This document shows, piece after piece, positions 8,590 to 17,187 of a DNA stretch of 64,000 nucleotides; positions within the stretch are counted from its first letter, which is position 1, and each line of letters opens with the position of its first letter. Source of the DNA: Arcobacter sp. FWKO B (lineage in GTDB: Bacteria; Campylobacterota; Campylobacteria; Campylobacterales; Arcobacteraceae); contig NZ_CP041403.1 of assembly GCF_014844135.1 (NCBI RefSeq), positions 1,178,001-1,242,000 of the forward strand, read 5' to 3'. The notes beneath the pieces were generated by a model that did no database searches, was not told the origin of the DNA, and saw only the letters and a program-made list of their open reading frames with translations. The position numbers and the translations under genes were made by a program.

Positions 8590-9228
8590 TCATAACTTTG
8601 GTAAAAAAAATGTGATATCATTATAAAGATAGCCATCTTTTACTTTTATGTCACTACAAAATCTTCCACAATATTCTAAAACATCATCAATTTCCAAACC
8701 ATTGTAGGACTTCTCTTTTAATAGATTAAAAACAAACCCTTTTTTACTAACCTCATAACATCTTTTTATAAATAAAAATGTTTCAAAGATTCCAAGGGTA
8801 TTCATAGCCCCACTACATACATAATAATCTGCCGTTTGAAGTTCATCATTTAGTATATCCTTTTGTTTGAACTCTATATCAAAAAATCTCTTTTTTGATA
8901 ATAAAATCATATCTTCTAACAAATCATACCCAATATAATGCATTGGTAGCATATCTTCATTTTGTAGATATACATAATATTCACCAAACCCACAACCTGC
9001 ATCAATTATTGAACTAGATTTTATATCATTTTTTATAAAATCTGTTAAAACCTCAAATCTAGCATATTGAGATTGTTTAGAATGCCATCTAACTCCTTTT
9101 GCTGATATACCGTGTTCTTTTATAGCTTTTGTATAAAATTTGCGATTATCTATCTTAATGCGTGAGTCGTTAGATGTTATTTTAGAATTACTAGAACCAA
9201 ATATACCTTTAAATAAATCTTTTGTCAT
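8590..9228 (-). CDS. Class I SAM-dependent methyltransferase
   Basis: A 212-residue protein with the SAM-binding motif I SIIDAGCGFGEYYVYL (residues about 72-87), an acidic motif II at YIGYDLLEDMI and the ADYYVCSGAMNT strand. The substrate cannot be read from the sequence. It lies 8 bases after the dCMP deaminase gene and probably shares its transcript, though no functional link is evident. Confidence 0.85.
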   Translation of the reverse strand: MTKDLFKGIFGSSNSKITSNDSRIKIDNRKFYTKAIKEHGISAKGVRWHSKQSQYARFEVLTDFIKNDIKSSSIIDAGCGFGEYYVYLQNEDMLPMHYIGYDLLEDMILLSKKRFFDIEFKQKDILNDELQTADYYVCSGAMNTLGIFETFLFIKRCYEVSKKGFVFNLLKEKSYNGLEIDDVLEYCGRFCSDIKVKDGYLYNDITFFLPKL

Positions 9229-9236
9229 AGCTAAGA

Positions 9237-9674
9237 TTAGTCTTTAATTTGCTCTATAACTACACCATTGTCTTTTAAAAACTGAGAAATAATTGGTGAG
9301 TTATTGTGTTCATAAGACTTTTCATAAACTATTCTTTGAATACCACTTTGGATTATATTTTTAGAACAATCAGCACAAGGTTCAAGTGTAACATATATTG
9401 TTGCCCCTTCTATGGAGATCCCTTTTCTAGCAGCCCAAATAATAGCATTCATCTCTGCATGTATCTCATATGTTTTTGACCAGTTATGATGTTCAGGAGT
9501 ATAGTTTCCTTCCCAATGATCACAACAATTCTTGTATCCAGCTGGTGTACCATTGTATCCAGTAGAAAGAATTCTTCCATCCTTTACAATTACTGCTCCA
9601 ACTTGTTTAGAAACACATTTACTTGCACTTGCTATCTCTTTTGCTATATTTATAAAATTCTTATCATTTAACAC
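9237..9674 (-). CDS. Deoxycytidylate deaminase (ComEB-like)
   Basis: Zinc-dependent deaminase that converts dCMP to dUMP, feeding thymidylate synthesis (thyX is in this window). The 145-residue protein has the HAE (72-74) and PCADC (99-103) zinc and catalytic motifs and the dCMP-deaminase-type stretch VGAVIVKDGRILSTGYNG with Cys residues at 50-51. An AGGA ribosome binding site lies upstream. It is divergent from the porin gene. Confidence 0.93.
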   Translation of the reverse strand: MLNDKNFINIAKEIASASKCVSKQVGAVIVKDGRILSTGYNGTPAGYKNCCDHWEGNYTPEHHNWSKTYEIHAEMNAIIWAARKGISIEGATIYVTLEPCADCSKNIIQSGIQRIVYEKSYEHNNSPIISQFLKDNGVVIEQIKD

Positions 9675-9753
9675 TATTGATCCTATTTTTTAATGAATAC
9701 ATATTATATCATATAGGCATTAAATTTCTTTTAAGGAAGATTACTATAATATT

Positions 9754-9771
9754 TTGATAATCGTTATTATA
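9754..9771. promoter_or_regulatory. Possible Fur-type operator upstream of the porin gene
   Basis: TTGATAATCGTTATTATA is an imperfect palindrome close to the 7-1-7 Fur consensus (TGATAAT-N-ATTATCA; five of seven bases match in the second arm). It lies about 62 bases upstream of the porin -10 box. Iron regulation is inferred only. Confidence 0.3.
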
Positions 9772-9789
9772 TATATTAAACATTTACAA

Positions 9790-9838
9790 TTGTATATATA
9801 TTATACAACTATACAGTATAAGTTATACCATATATAAT
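9790..9838 (+). promoter_or_regulatory. Porin promoter with two palindromes
   Basis: A TATAAT -10 box at 9833-9838 is preceded by a GTATAA-G-TTATAC palindrome (9816-9828) in the -35/spacer region and by TTGTATA-N5-TATACAA (9790-9808) just upstream. Both look like regulator binding sites. No -35 hexamer is evident, which is usual for Campylobacterota sigma-70 promoters. Confidence 0.5.
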
Positions 9839-9856
9839 GTACAATTTGATTACAGT

Positions 9857-9912
9857 TTGGTTTGAATGATAAATTGTTCGTTCTCCTAAATTTCGAAATT
9901 TACTCAAACCAA
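9857..9912 (+). promoter_or_regulatory. Structured 5' leader of the porin mRNA
   Basis: TTGGTTTGA (9857-9865) pairs perfectly with TCAAACCAA (9904-9912), and a 14-base perfect palindrome AAATTTCGAAATTT (9888-9901) lies inside. The right arm ends 22 bases before the start codon, close to the AAAAAGGA ribosome binding site. Long structured leaders often stabilise or regulate porin mRNAs. Confidence 0.5.
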
Positions 9913-9934
9913 CATTTACAAAAAAGGAATAAAA

Positions 9935-11050
9935 ATGAAAAAATTAGCAAAATTAGCAACAATTTCACTTTTTGCAGCAACTTCTATATATGCAGCAAGT
10001 GATTTAGAAGAAGCATTCAAAAATGGTACAACAACTGGTGCGTTATCAGTATATACAAAAGCACAAAACAATAGTGGCACAACAAAAAATTCAGGTTTTA
10101 CAGTTGGTTCTGCTTATTTAAACTATCAAACAGCTGAGTTAAATGGTTTTTCTGCAACATTAGGTGGTAGAGCTAACCATCTTTTCAATGAAAAAGAAAA
10201 TGAAGACTACTGGGATAATGAAAAAAGAGTTAGAGCAGTTGTAACAGAAGCAAATATTGCTTATGCAAACGATTTAGGATCACTTAGAGTTGGTAGACAA
10301 GAGATTGATTTAGAGTGGATTGAAGATTATCATGACGCTGTAGTTGGAATATTAGGATATGAAAACTTAACAGTTGTTGCTGGAGTAACAAACAGATTTA
10401 TGGCAGCTGATCCTGATGGTCCATTAGCTGAAATGGGTGATATCAAAAATAGAGATGATAAAAAAATATCAGCACAAGTTCTTGATGCAACATATACAGT
10501 TAATGATGAGTTAAGTGTTGGTGCATATTTTATGAATGCTAATAAAAGCTTTAATGCAACGGGTGGTTTTGTAAGTGCTGGCGTAGCTGGGCTTGAGACT
10601 ACTTTAAAATATGCTCAAACAAGTGAAAAAGACTATGGTGTTCAAAACGGAAAAATTTCTGCAATTGATTTAAGTTATGGTATAGAAGATATGGTAACAC
10701 TTGGTGGTGGATATATCAAAGCTGGTAAGAAAAATGGTGCTGGTTCATTAAATACTCTAGGGGATAAAATAAATCCATTTGAAGAAGGTGACAAAACTTA
10801 CAATACAGATGCAAAAACATGGTATTTAAGTGCAAATACTGAAGTAGCTGGATTTGGACTTGGTGCACTTTATGGACATACAAAATATGATAATAGTGGT
10901 GTAAAAGAGAAAGAAAAAGAGTTAAATCTTTTTGTAGATAAAGAAATCTATAAAAACCTTACAGCTTCAGTTATCTACGCTGATGTAAAAACACACAATA
11001 GAGATGATAAATACAACTATGCATCTTTACAGTTAACATATAGCTTCTAA
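9935..11050 (+). CDS. Outer-membrane porin (major outer membrane protein type)
   Basis: Beta-barrel porin of 371 residues. It has a clear signal peptide (MKKLAKLATISLFAATSIYAA, cleavage near 21), the SDLEEAFKNGTTTG opening found in Campylobacterota OprD/MOMP-like porins, a mature chain of alternating short Gly/aromatic strands, and a C-terminal Phe (LQLTYSF) that is the usual sorting signal for the BAM complex. It probably lets small solutes through the outer membrane. It is monocistronic: it has its own promoter with several palindromes upstream and a strong terminator immediately downstream. Confidence 0.92.
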   Translation: MKKLAKLATISLFAATSIYAASDLEEAFKNGTTTGALSVYTKAQNNSGTTKNSGFTVGSAYLNYQTAELNGFSATLGGRANHLFNEKENEDYWDNEKRVRAVVTEANIAYANDLGSLRVGRQEIDLEWIEDYHDAVVGILGYENLTVVAGVTNRFMAADPDGPLAEMGDIKNRDDKKISAQVLDATYTVNDELSVGAYFMNANKSFNATGGFVSAGVAGLETTLKYAQTSEKDYGVQNGKISAIDLSYGIEDMVTLGGGYIKAGKKNGAGSLNTLGDKINPFEEGDKTYNTDAKTWYLSANTEVAGFGLGALYGHTKYDNSGVKEKEKELNLFVDKEIYKNLTASVIYADVKTHNRDDKYNYASLQLTYSF

Positions 11051-11053
11051 AAC

Positions 11054-11089
11054 AAAAAAGAGCAGGGTAACCCTACCCTGCTCTTTTTT
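11054..11089. terminator. Bidirectional rho-independent terminator
   Basis: Perfect 16-bp stem (arms 11054-11069 and 11074-11089) with a 4-base loop, A-run on the left and T-run on the right. It lies between the convergent porin and tpx genes and is suited to stop both. Confidence 0.93.
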
Positions 11090-11108
11090 AAAACTATTTA
11101 AAAAGTTT

Positions 11109-11618
11109 TTATCTAGCTAGTTTAATAGCTTCCAAAACTTCTGTATAATTTGGCTCAGCAGTAACTTCATCTACTATTTCTTTATAGACAACTTTACCAC
11201 TTCTATCTATTACAAAAACAGCTCTAGCACAAAGCCCTTTTAGTTTGTTATCACCCATAAGTACACCATAACTTGTAGCAAAATCTTTATCTACATAATC
11301 ACTAGCAACTGTAATATTATCTATACCTTCAGTAGAGCAAAATCTTTCACTAGCAAATGGTAAGTCCATACTTATTACGAAAGTATCCACTATATCAAGG
11401 GATGCAACTTCTTGGTTAAACTTTCTAGTCTCTGCTGCACATACTTTTGTTTCCAAAGATGGAACAGATACAATAAGCTGAATCTTATCACTTTTACCAC
11501 CAATTTCCACATCATTTAGCTTTGTATCCACAAGAGTAACAGCTGGAGCCATATCCCCTACTTTTACCTCATCACCAATCAAATCAACAATTTCACCTTT
11601 GAACTTAGTAGTAGCCAT
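11109..11618 (-). CDS. tpx: Thiol peroxidase (Tpx)
   Basis: Atypical 2-Cys peroxiredoxin that reduces hydrogen and organic peroxides with electrons from thioredoxin. The 169-residue protein has the peroxidatic Cys60 in PSLETKVCAAETRKFN and the resolving Cys94 in DLPFASERFC, the two diagnostic Tpx motifs. It is transcribed toward the porin terminator, and an AAAGGA ribosome binding site precedes the ATG. Confidence 0.96.
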   Translation of the reverse strand: MATTKFKGEIVDLIGDEVKVGDMAPAVTLVDTKLNDVEIGGKSDKIQLIVSVPSLETKVCAAETRKFNQEVASLDIVDTFVISMDLPFASERFCSTEGIDNITVASDYVDKDFATSYGVLMGDNKLKGLCARAVFVIDRSGKVVYKEIVDEVTAEPNYTEVLEAIKLAR

Positions 11619-11644
11619 TTTTTTTCCTTTATTTAAGATAATAA

Positions 11645-11668
11645 GGTACTTAGGTACTGAGGTGCTGA
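11645..11668. repeat. Octamer tandem repeat GGTACTTA/GGTRCTGA x3
   Basis: Three 8-base units (GGTACTTA, GGTACTGA, GGTGCTGA) in the tpx-tkt spacer. Unlike the other short arrays of this window the period is 8, not 7. Confidence 0.6.
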
Positions 11669-11716
11669 GCTTAATAAATTAAAACCCAACTTCCATTACT
11701 TAAATGCCATTTATAC

Positions 11717-11737
11717 CTAAGCTACTCAGTAGCTTAG
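11717..11737. other. Perfect hairpin across the tkt stop codon
   Basis: CTAAGCTACT-C-AGTAGCTTAG is a perfect 10-bp inverted repeat that includes the tkt TGA stop. No T-run follows on the minus strand, so it is not a standard terminator; it may protect the mRNA end. Confidence 0.5.
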
Positions 11738-13663
11738 CACTTCTTTAATTTTACCAACAACCGCATCAATTGTAAAGCCAAAGTGGTTAAATAAATCACT
11801 ATCTTTTCCACTTGCTCCAAAACTATCCATTCCTATTACCTCATCAGCAAATCTATACCACTCCATAGATCTACTTGCTTCTAGGGAAAATACTTTTGTT
11901 TTAGGGTCTATAATAGTGCCTATATACTCTTTGCTTTGTTCACATAAAAGGTCAAAACAAGGAACACTTACGATATTTGCCATGATACCTTGCTCTTCTA
12001 GGTGACATCCAACTTTAAGAGCCAACATTACTTCACTACCACTTGCTAGTATTGTAACTGTTGCATTATCTCTTTTTTTCAATAAATATCCACCATTTGC
12101 TACTTCACCGTATTCTTTTGTAGGTTTTAGGACATCTAGTTTTTGTCTGCTTAGTACAAATCCACTTGGTGCTTTAAGATTTAGAGCTACTTTCCAAGAC
12201 TCTACATTTTCAGTAGCATCTGCAGGTCTAAAAAGATAGAAGTTTGGCATAGCTCTAAATTGGCTTATTTGCTCAATTGGCTGATGGGTTGGTCCGTCTT
12301 CTCCTACACCTATACTATCATGAGTCCAGATGAAATGATGAGGTATATTTGATAATGCAGCAATTCTAACAGCTGGTTTTAAATAATCGCTAAATACAAA
12401 GAATGTTGCACTATAAACTCTAAATAATCCATATAAATTCATAGCATTTACAATTGCAGCCATTGAGTGTTCTTTAATACCAAAGTGGATATTTTTACCA
12501 TTTGGAAAATCCCCAAATCCGCTAAGTTCTGTTTTGTTTGAAGGTGCTAAGTCTGCACTTCCTCCCAAAAATCCTGGGATTGCTTTTGCAAGAGCGTTTA
12601 ATATCTTACCATTACTATCTCTTGTAGCTACACTTGACTCAGTGCTGAAATCTGGCCATTGTACTTTTGAATAATCTGGATTTAAAAGAGCTTCAAGTGT
12701 AACATTTTGTTCACTCAAAGGTAGGTCTTTTTTCACCATTTTTTCCCAAGCTTTTTGAGCTAGTTCACCACTAGCCGTTTTATCCATCTTAGCTTTTACC
12801 TCGTCACTTACATAAAAAGCCTCATCTGGGAAACCAGCATTTTCTTTAGATGCTTTTATATCATCATTTCCAAGTGGAGCACCGTGAGCATGGTGACTAC
12901 CTTCCATAGTAGCACTACCTTTTGCTATTTTTGTATTTGCTATTATTAAAACTGGTTTTTTACTATTTTTTGCAGTGTTTAATGCACTATCTATCTCATT
13001 AAAATCATGTCCATCTATCTCTATTACTTTAAATTTAATAGCTTTAAATCTTTTTTTGACATTCTCACTCCAAGCTAAACTTGTATCACCTTCTATTGTA
13101 ATATTGTTTGAATCATATATAATTACAAGGTTATCAAGAGCCATATGTCCAGCTGTCGCACAAGCTTCATAGCTGATACCTTCTTGTAAATCTCCATCAC
13201 CACAAAGACAATACACTTTATGGTCTATAACTTTTGCAGTTTCGCTATTTAATAGTTTTCCTGCGTATTTACCTGCCATTGCAAAACCTACAGCATTTGC
13301 AATCCCTTGCCCTAGAGGACCTGTAGTAATCTCTATACCATCGGTATGACCATATTCTGGATGTCCTGGAGTTTTTGAGTTTAATTGTCTAAAATTTTTC
13401 AAATCATCAATACTCAAATCAAATCCCCAAAGATGAAGAAGTGAATAAATAAGCCCTGTAGCGTGCCCTCCACTAAATACTATTCTATCACGATTTAACC
13501 ATTTTGAATCTTTTGGGTTTAATACTATATGTTCACTCAAAACCGTAGCTATATCAGCTAGCCCCATAGGAGCACCTGGGTGTCCACTATTAGCTCTTTG
13601 AACCATATCAGCTGCTAAAAATCTTATTGTGTTTGCACATTGTGCTCTTAACTTATTTGGCAT
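11726..13663 (-). CDS. tkt: Transketolase
   Basis: Thiamine-diphosphate enzyme of the non-oxidative pentose phosphate pathway, moving two-carbon units between sugar phosphates. At 645 residues it has the full three-domain layout: N-terminal ANSGHPGAPMG, the ThDP-binding CGDGDLQEGISYEA with downstream IIYDSN, the pyrimidine-domain HDSIGVGEDGPTHQPIEQ, and a C-terminal domain with ASGSEV. It faces the divergent topA. Confidence 0.98.
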   Translation of the reverse strand: MPNKLRAQCANTIRFLAADMVQRANSGHPGAPMGLADIATVLSEHIVLNPKDSKWLNRDRIVFSGGHATGLIYSLLHLWGFDLSIDDLKNFRQLNSKTPGHPEYGHTDGIEITTGPLGQGIANAVGFAMAGKYAGKLLNSETAKVIDHKVYCLCGDGDLQEGISYEACATAGHMALDNLVIIYDSNNITIEGDTSLAWSENVKKRFKAIKFKVIEIDGHDFNEIDSALNTAKNSKKPVLIIANTKIAKGSATMEGSHHAHGAPLGNDDIKASKENAGFPDEAFYVSDEVKAKMDKTASGELAQKAWEKMVKKDLPLSEQNVTLEALLNPDYSKVQWPDFSTESSVATRDSNGKILNALAKAIPGFLGGSADLAPSNKTELSGFGDFPNGKNIHFGIKEHSMAAIVNAMNLYGLFRVYSATFFVFSDYLKPAVRIAALSNIPHHFIWTHDSIGVGEDGPTHQPIEQISQFRAMPNFYLFRPADATENVESWKVALNLKAPSGFVLSRQKLDVLKPTKEYGEVANGGYLLKKRDNATVTILASGSEVMLALKVGCHLEEQGIMANIVSVPCFDLLCEQSKEYIGTIIDPKTKVFSLEASRSMEWYRFADEVIGMDSFGASGKDSDLFNHFGFTIDAVVGKIKEVLSY

Positions 13664-13815
13664 ATTTTTCCTTAACTCTTATTTCTTTCATTTTGTTTGA
13701 CTTATTATATCTTTTTAGCCCTTTAAAATTAATTTAATCCTTTTTACCCTACAATTTCAAATTAAAAATAAAAACAGTCTTAAATTCTCTATACTGTATC
13801 AACAAAAGGTAAAAT

Positions 13816-16077
13816 GTGCAAAATTTAGTTATCGTGGAATCTCCAGCAAAAGCAAAAACAATATCAAAATTCTTAGGAAATGATTATAAAGTCCTAGCCT
13901 CCATGGGACATGTAAGGGATTTACCAAAGACTACTTTAGGATTTGATCCTAATGATAACTTTAAACCACAATACCAAATAAGTGCCGATAAGAAAAAAGT
14001 CATAAGTGAACTTAAAAAAAATATTGCAAAAGATACTACTATTTATCTAGCTTCAGATGAGGATAGAGAAGGAGAAGCTATTTCATGGCATTTAATAGAT
14101 GCACTTAAAATACAAAAAAATCCTCTAAAAAGAATAGTTTTTCACGAAATCACAAAAGATGCTATTATGCATGCTATGGAAAATCCTAGAGAAGTTGATC
14201 AAAACCTAGTAGACGCCCAACAAGCAAGAAGAATACTTGATAGGGCAGTGGGATATAAGCTCTCTCCACTTCTTTGGAAGAAAATCAGAAAAGGGCTTAG
14301 TGCTGGGCGTGTTCAAAGTGTAGCTGTTAGAATAATAGTAGATAGAGAAAGAGAGATTAGAGCATTTGTACCTAGTGAATTTTGGAAAATAAAAGCAAAT
14401 TTCATAGACCCTACCTTGGGTGCAGAGTTAGCCAAAATAAATGGTAAAGCTGTAAAAATCCCAAATGAAACTGAAGCTAAAAAAATAGAAAAATCTTTAC
14501 TAAATGGAACATTTTTACTAAAAGATATAGAAGAAAAAGATAGTACAAGAACTCCAAGTGCTCCATTTACCACTTCAACACTACAACAAGAAGCAAGTAG
14601 AAAGTTAGGATTTAGTGTAGCTCAAACTATGATGGTAGCTCAACAACTATATGAGGGAAATGTAGATAAACAAATACCGCACCATACTGGTGGTTTGATT
14701 ACATATATGAGAACAGACTCTGTAAATCTATCTACTGTTGCAACTTCTATGGCAAAAGAGGTAATCATATCTGAATATGGCAATGAATATGCACTAAAAT
14801 CTCCTAGAATTTATAAATCTAGTGCAAAAGGGGCTCAAGAAGCTCATGAAGCTATAAGACCTGTTGACTTGAAACTAAAACCATCAATGATAAAGCCATA
14901 TGTAGATGCAAAACAATTTAGACTTTATGAACTTATTTGGAAAAGAACGATAGCTACTCAAATGGCAAATGCAAAAATAGCAAACACTACTTATATAATA
15001 GAAGCTGGCGAAGATAAAGAGTGTGAACTTCAATCAAAAGGGCAAAGAATTATATTTGCTGGATTTATGAAAGCTTATACAGAAGGGAGTGATGACCCTG
15101 AAGCAGCACTTGATAGCACAGAAAAAATCCTTCCTAGCATAAAAAAAGGAACTACCCTATCAAAAGAGTCTATATTGTTAGAGCAAAATTTCACAAAACC
15201 ACCTGCAAGATATACAGAAGCTAGTTTGGTAAAAAAACTAGAAAGTGAAGGAATAGGGCGACCATCAACTTATGCACCAACAATTTCAACTATCCAAACA
15301 AGAGAATATGTAATCAAAACTGAAGACAAAAAACTAGCTCCAACAGATATTGGTGAGGTTGTAAATGACTTTTTGGTTGAGCATTTCCCACAAATTGTAG
15401 ATCTTGGTTTTACTGCAAAAGCTGAAGAAGAATTTGATGCTATTGCAGAGGGTAAAATCCCTTGGACTGATGTTATGAGAGAGTTTTATACAAAATTTGT
15501 AGCCAATATTGAAGATAAGGAAAAAACAGCTGAACGGGTAAGTACGCCTGCTAGAGTTATTGGGACTGACCCAAAGACTGGTAAAGAGGTTCTTGCAAAA
15601 GTAGGGCGTTTTGGACCTTATGTGCAAATAGGTGAAGCAACAGAAGAAGAAAAACCAAAATTTGTTTCTATTCCTAAAGGCAAAAGTGTAGATACTATTA
15701 CACTTGAAGAGGCATTAGGACTTTTTGCACTGCCAAGAGTTGTAGGAAATGATGCTGATGGCAATGAAATCATAGCAAATATAGGAAGATTTGGACCTTA
15801 TTTACAAGTAAATAAAAAGTTCATCTCTATCAAAAAAGATGACCCATACACAATAGAGCTAGATAGAGCTTTGGAAGTAATAAGCGAAGAAGCTAATAAA
15901 AAACAAAATGAACCTATAAAAGAGTTCACAAAAGAGGGTATTTCTATACTTGATGGAAGATACGGACCATATATCAAAAAAGGGAAGAAGAACTATAAAA
16001 TCCCAAAAACAAAAGAGCCTAAAGAACTAACTTTGGAAGAAGTTTTAGAAATCATAGCAAAAACAGATAAGAAGTAG
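13816..16077 (+). CDS. topA: DNA topoisomerase I
   Basis: Type IA topoisomerase that relaxes negative supercoils. The 753-residue protein opens with a TOPRIM domain (NLVIVESPAKAKTI, then LASDEDREGEAISWH), contains the active-site Tyr in YMRTDSVNLS near residue 297, and ends with three glycine-rich repeats (GRFGPYVQIG, GRFGPYLQVN, GRYGPYIKKG) in place of the zinc fingers of enterobacterial TopA. Translation starts at GTG 13816; an AAAAGG ribosome binding site lies 8 bases upstream, and the overlapping ATG at 13814 is out of frame. Confidence 0.97.
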   Translation: MQNLVIVESPAKAKTISKFLGNDYKVLASMGHVRDLPKTTLGFDPNDNFKPQYQISADKKKVISELKKNIAKDTTIYLASDEDREGEAISWHLIDALKIQKNPLKRIVFHEITKDAIMHAMENPREVDQNLVDAQQARRILDRAVGYKLSPLLWKKIRKGLSAGRVQSVAVRIIVDREREIRAFVPSEFWKIKANFIDPTLGAELAKINGKAVKIPNETEAKKIEKSLLNGTFLLKDIEEKDSTRTPSAPFTTSTLQQEASRKLGFSVAQTMMVAQQLYEGNVDKQIPHHTGGLITYMRTDSVNLSTVATSMAKEVIISEYGNEYALKSPRIYKSSAKGAQEAHEAIRPVDLKLKPSMIKPYVDAKQFRLYELIWKRTIATQMANAKIANTTYIIEAGEDKECELQSKGQRIIFAGFMKAYTEGSDDPEAALDSTEKILPSIKKGTTLSKESILLEQNFTKPPARYTEASLVKKLESEGIGRPSTYAPTISTIQTREYVIKTEDKKLAPTDIGEVVNDFLVEHFPQIVDLGFTAKAEEEFDAIAEGKIPWTDVMREFYTKFVANIEDKEKTAERVSTPARVIGTDPKTGKEVLAKVGRFGPYVQIGEATEEEKPKFVSIPKGKSVDTITLEEALGLFALPRVVGNDADGNEIIANIGRFGPYLQVNKKFISIKKDDPYTIELDRALEVISEEANKKQNEPIKEFTKEGISILDGRYGPYIKKGKKNYKIPKTKEPKELTLEEVLEIIAKTDKK

Positions 16078-16116
16078 GGTAGTACTCAATGCCGTTAAGT
16101 TAAGGAATTTTATCTA

Positions 16117-16177
16117 TTGGAACCCCAGATTCATCTGGGCTTGTCTTAAAGATTACCAGATAAATCTGGCGTTCCAA
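16117..16177. repeat. Paired-hairpin intergenic repeat, copy 2
   Basis: TTGGAAC, hairpin CCCAGAT/ATCTGGG, GCTTGTCTTAAAGATT, hairpin CCAGAT/ATCTGG, CGTTCCAA. The outer TTGGAAC and GTTCCAA arms are complementary. The flank (TTAACTT, AAGGG) is shared with copy 3 at 41017, so similarity extends over about 80 bases. It lies after topA. Confidence 0.85.
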
Positions 16178-16208
16178 ACGGTTAACTTTAAGGGTATTAA
16201 GGGTATTA

Positions 16209-17141
16209 CTACTTTCTTATAGAAGTGGCAGTAAGGAAAACATAATTTTTACCAGTGAGGGTCACTCTAAATTTTTTTTGTTGTAAATATTTTTTACAAA
16301 AATAGACATCTTTGTATAGTAGTGTCATTTCACTAAAGCTATAATTTGGGGCTTTTGCTCCATAAATCATCTCTTTCCCCATCCATCTACAATTTGGAAA
16401 TCCAAGTATTATAGCACCATCAGTTTCAAGATAATTTTGTATCAAAGACATAAAAATAACTTTGAAATTCAACCCACTACTTTGCAAAGTTCCTATGGTT
16501 ATGATAAGGTCAAATTTCCCAAGATTTAAGCTATCTAGCTCATTTATATCGTGATTGTAAAAGGTGAAGTTTTCTTCTTTAAATCTATCTCTTGCGGTCT
16601 CTATAGCTGATGGACAAAAATCAATTCCTACAAATTCTTTATCATTTGTAACAGTAAGGTTTTTTATCACTTCAAACTCATCACCGCTATTTATTCCAAG
16701 GTTCAAAATCCTTTTTTTAGAAGATATATCAACATTTTTCAAAGCTTTTAGATAATGAGCCAAAAAAGCTGGTTCTTCATTTTTATTTATGGAAAAAAAC
16801 TCTGAATTTATACCATATTTTTCTTTTTGAGCTAATGTACTTTTGTGAAATGAGTCACTAATATCAAGTTTTTGAAACCTTATGATTACGGAATTCTTTG
16901 AATTTATAGTAGGAGTTAACATTTTGCAAAAGAGGAGTTCAGCCAAATCAGTCCAACTTTTATATCCCCGATAAAGATACTCTTGGTCATCAATTATTGT
17001 TTTTTCACCTGCATATGCACTTGTGATAATATCAGGATTTAAGACTTCAAAACTTATTATAAAATCTGGGTTTTGGTTGATTAAAGAGTTTTGTAAATAC
17101 TCAAAAATCTCTTGCATTGTTTCATTTGTAAACTTTTTCAT
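16209..17141 (-). CDS. SAM-dependent methyltransferase
   Basis: A 310-residue protein with a C-terminal class I methyltransferase domain: motif I RILNLGINSGDEFEVI (about 162-177), acidic motif II FVGIDFCPSAIE, and FDLIITIGTLQSS. The N-terminal 150 residues match nothing I recognise and may bind the substrate. The TATAAT box ends 6 bases before the ATG and there is no ribosome binding site, so the mRNA is probably leaderless. The gene is divergent from the phosphodiesterase across only 46 bases. Confidence 0.82.
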   Translation of the reverse strand: MKKFTNETMQEIFEYLQNSLINQNPDFIISFEVLNPDIITSAYAGEKTIIDDQEYLYRGYKSWTDLAELLFCKMLTPTINSKNSVIIRFQKLDISDSFHKSTLAQKEKYGINSEFFSINKNEEPAFLAHYLKALKNVDISSKKRILNLGINSGDEFEVIKNLTVTNDKEFVGIDFCPSAIETARDRFKEENFTFYNHDINELDSLNLGKFDLIITIGTLQSSGLNFKVIFMSLIQNYLETDGAIILGFPNCRWMGKEMIYGAKAPNYSFSEMTLLYKDVYFCKKYLQQKKFRVTLTGKNYVFLTATSIRK

Positions 17142-17147
17142 GACCTA

Positions 17148-17153
17148 ATTATA
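17148..17153 (-). promoter_or_regulatory. -10 box of a probable leaderless mRNA (methyltransferase)
   Basis: On the minus strand, TATAAT is separated from the ATG of the methyltransferase gene by exactly six bases (TAGGTC). The expected transcription start coincides with the first base of the start codon. Confidence 0.6.
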
Positions 17154-17175
17154 TAGTATTAAACCTATTTTTTGA

Positions 17176-17181
17176 TATAAT
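17176..17181 (+). promoter_or_regulatory. -10 box of a probable leaderless mRNA (phosphodiesterase)
   Basis: TATAAT (in TTTGATATAAT) is followed by six bases (CACACA) and then the ATG at 17188, with no ribosome binding site possible. It is back to back with the promoter at 17148-17153. Confidence 0.65.
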
Positions 17182-17187
17182 CACACA

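Noticed and set aside
11717-11737. Hairpin at the tkt stop as a rho-independent terminator.
   Set aside because: The stem is perfect but no T-run follows in the direction of tkt transcription.
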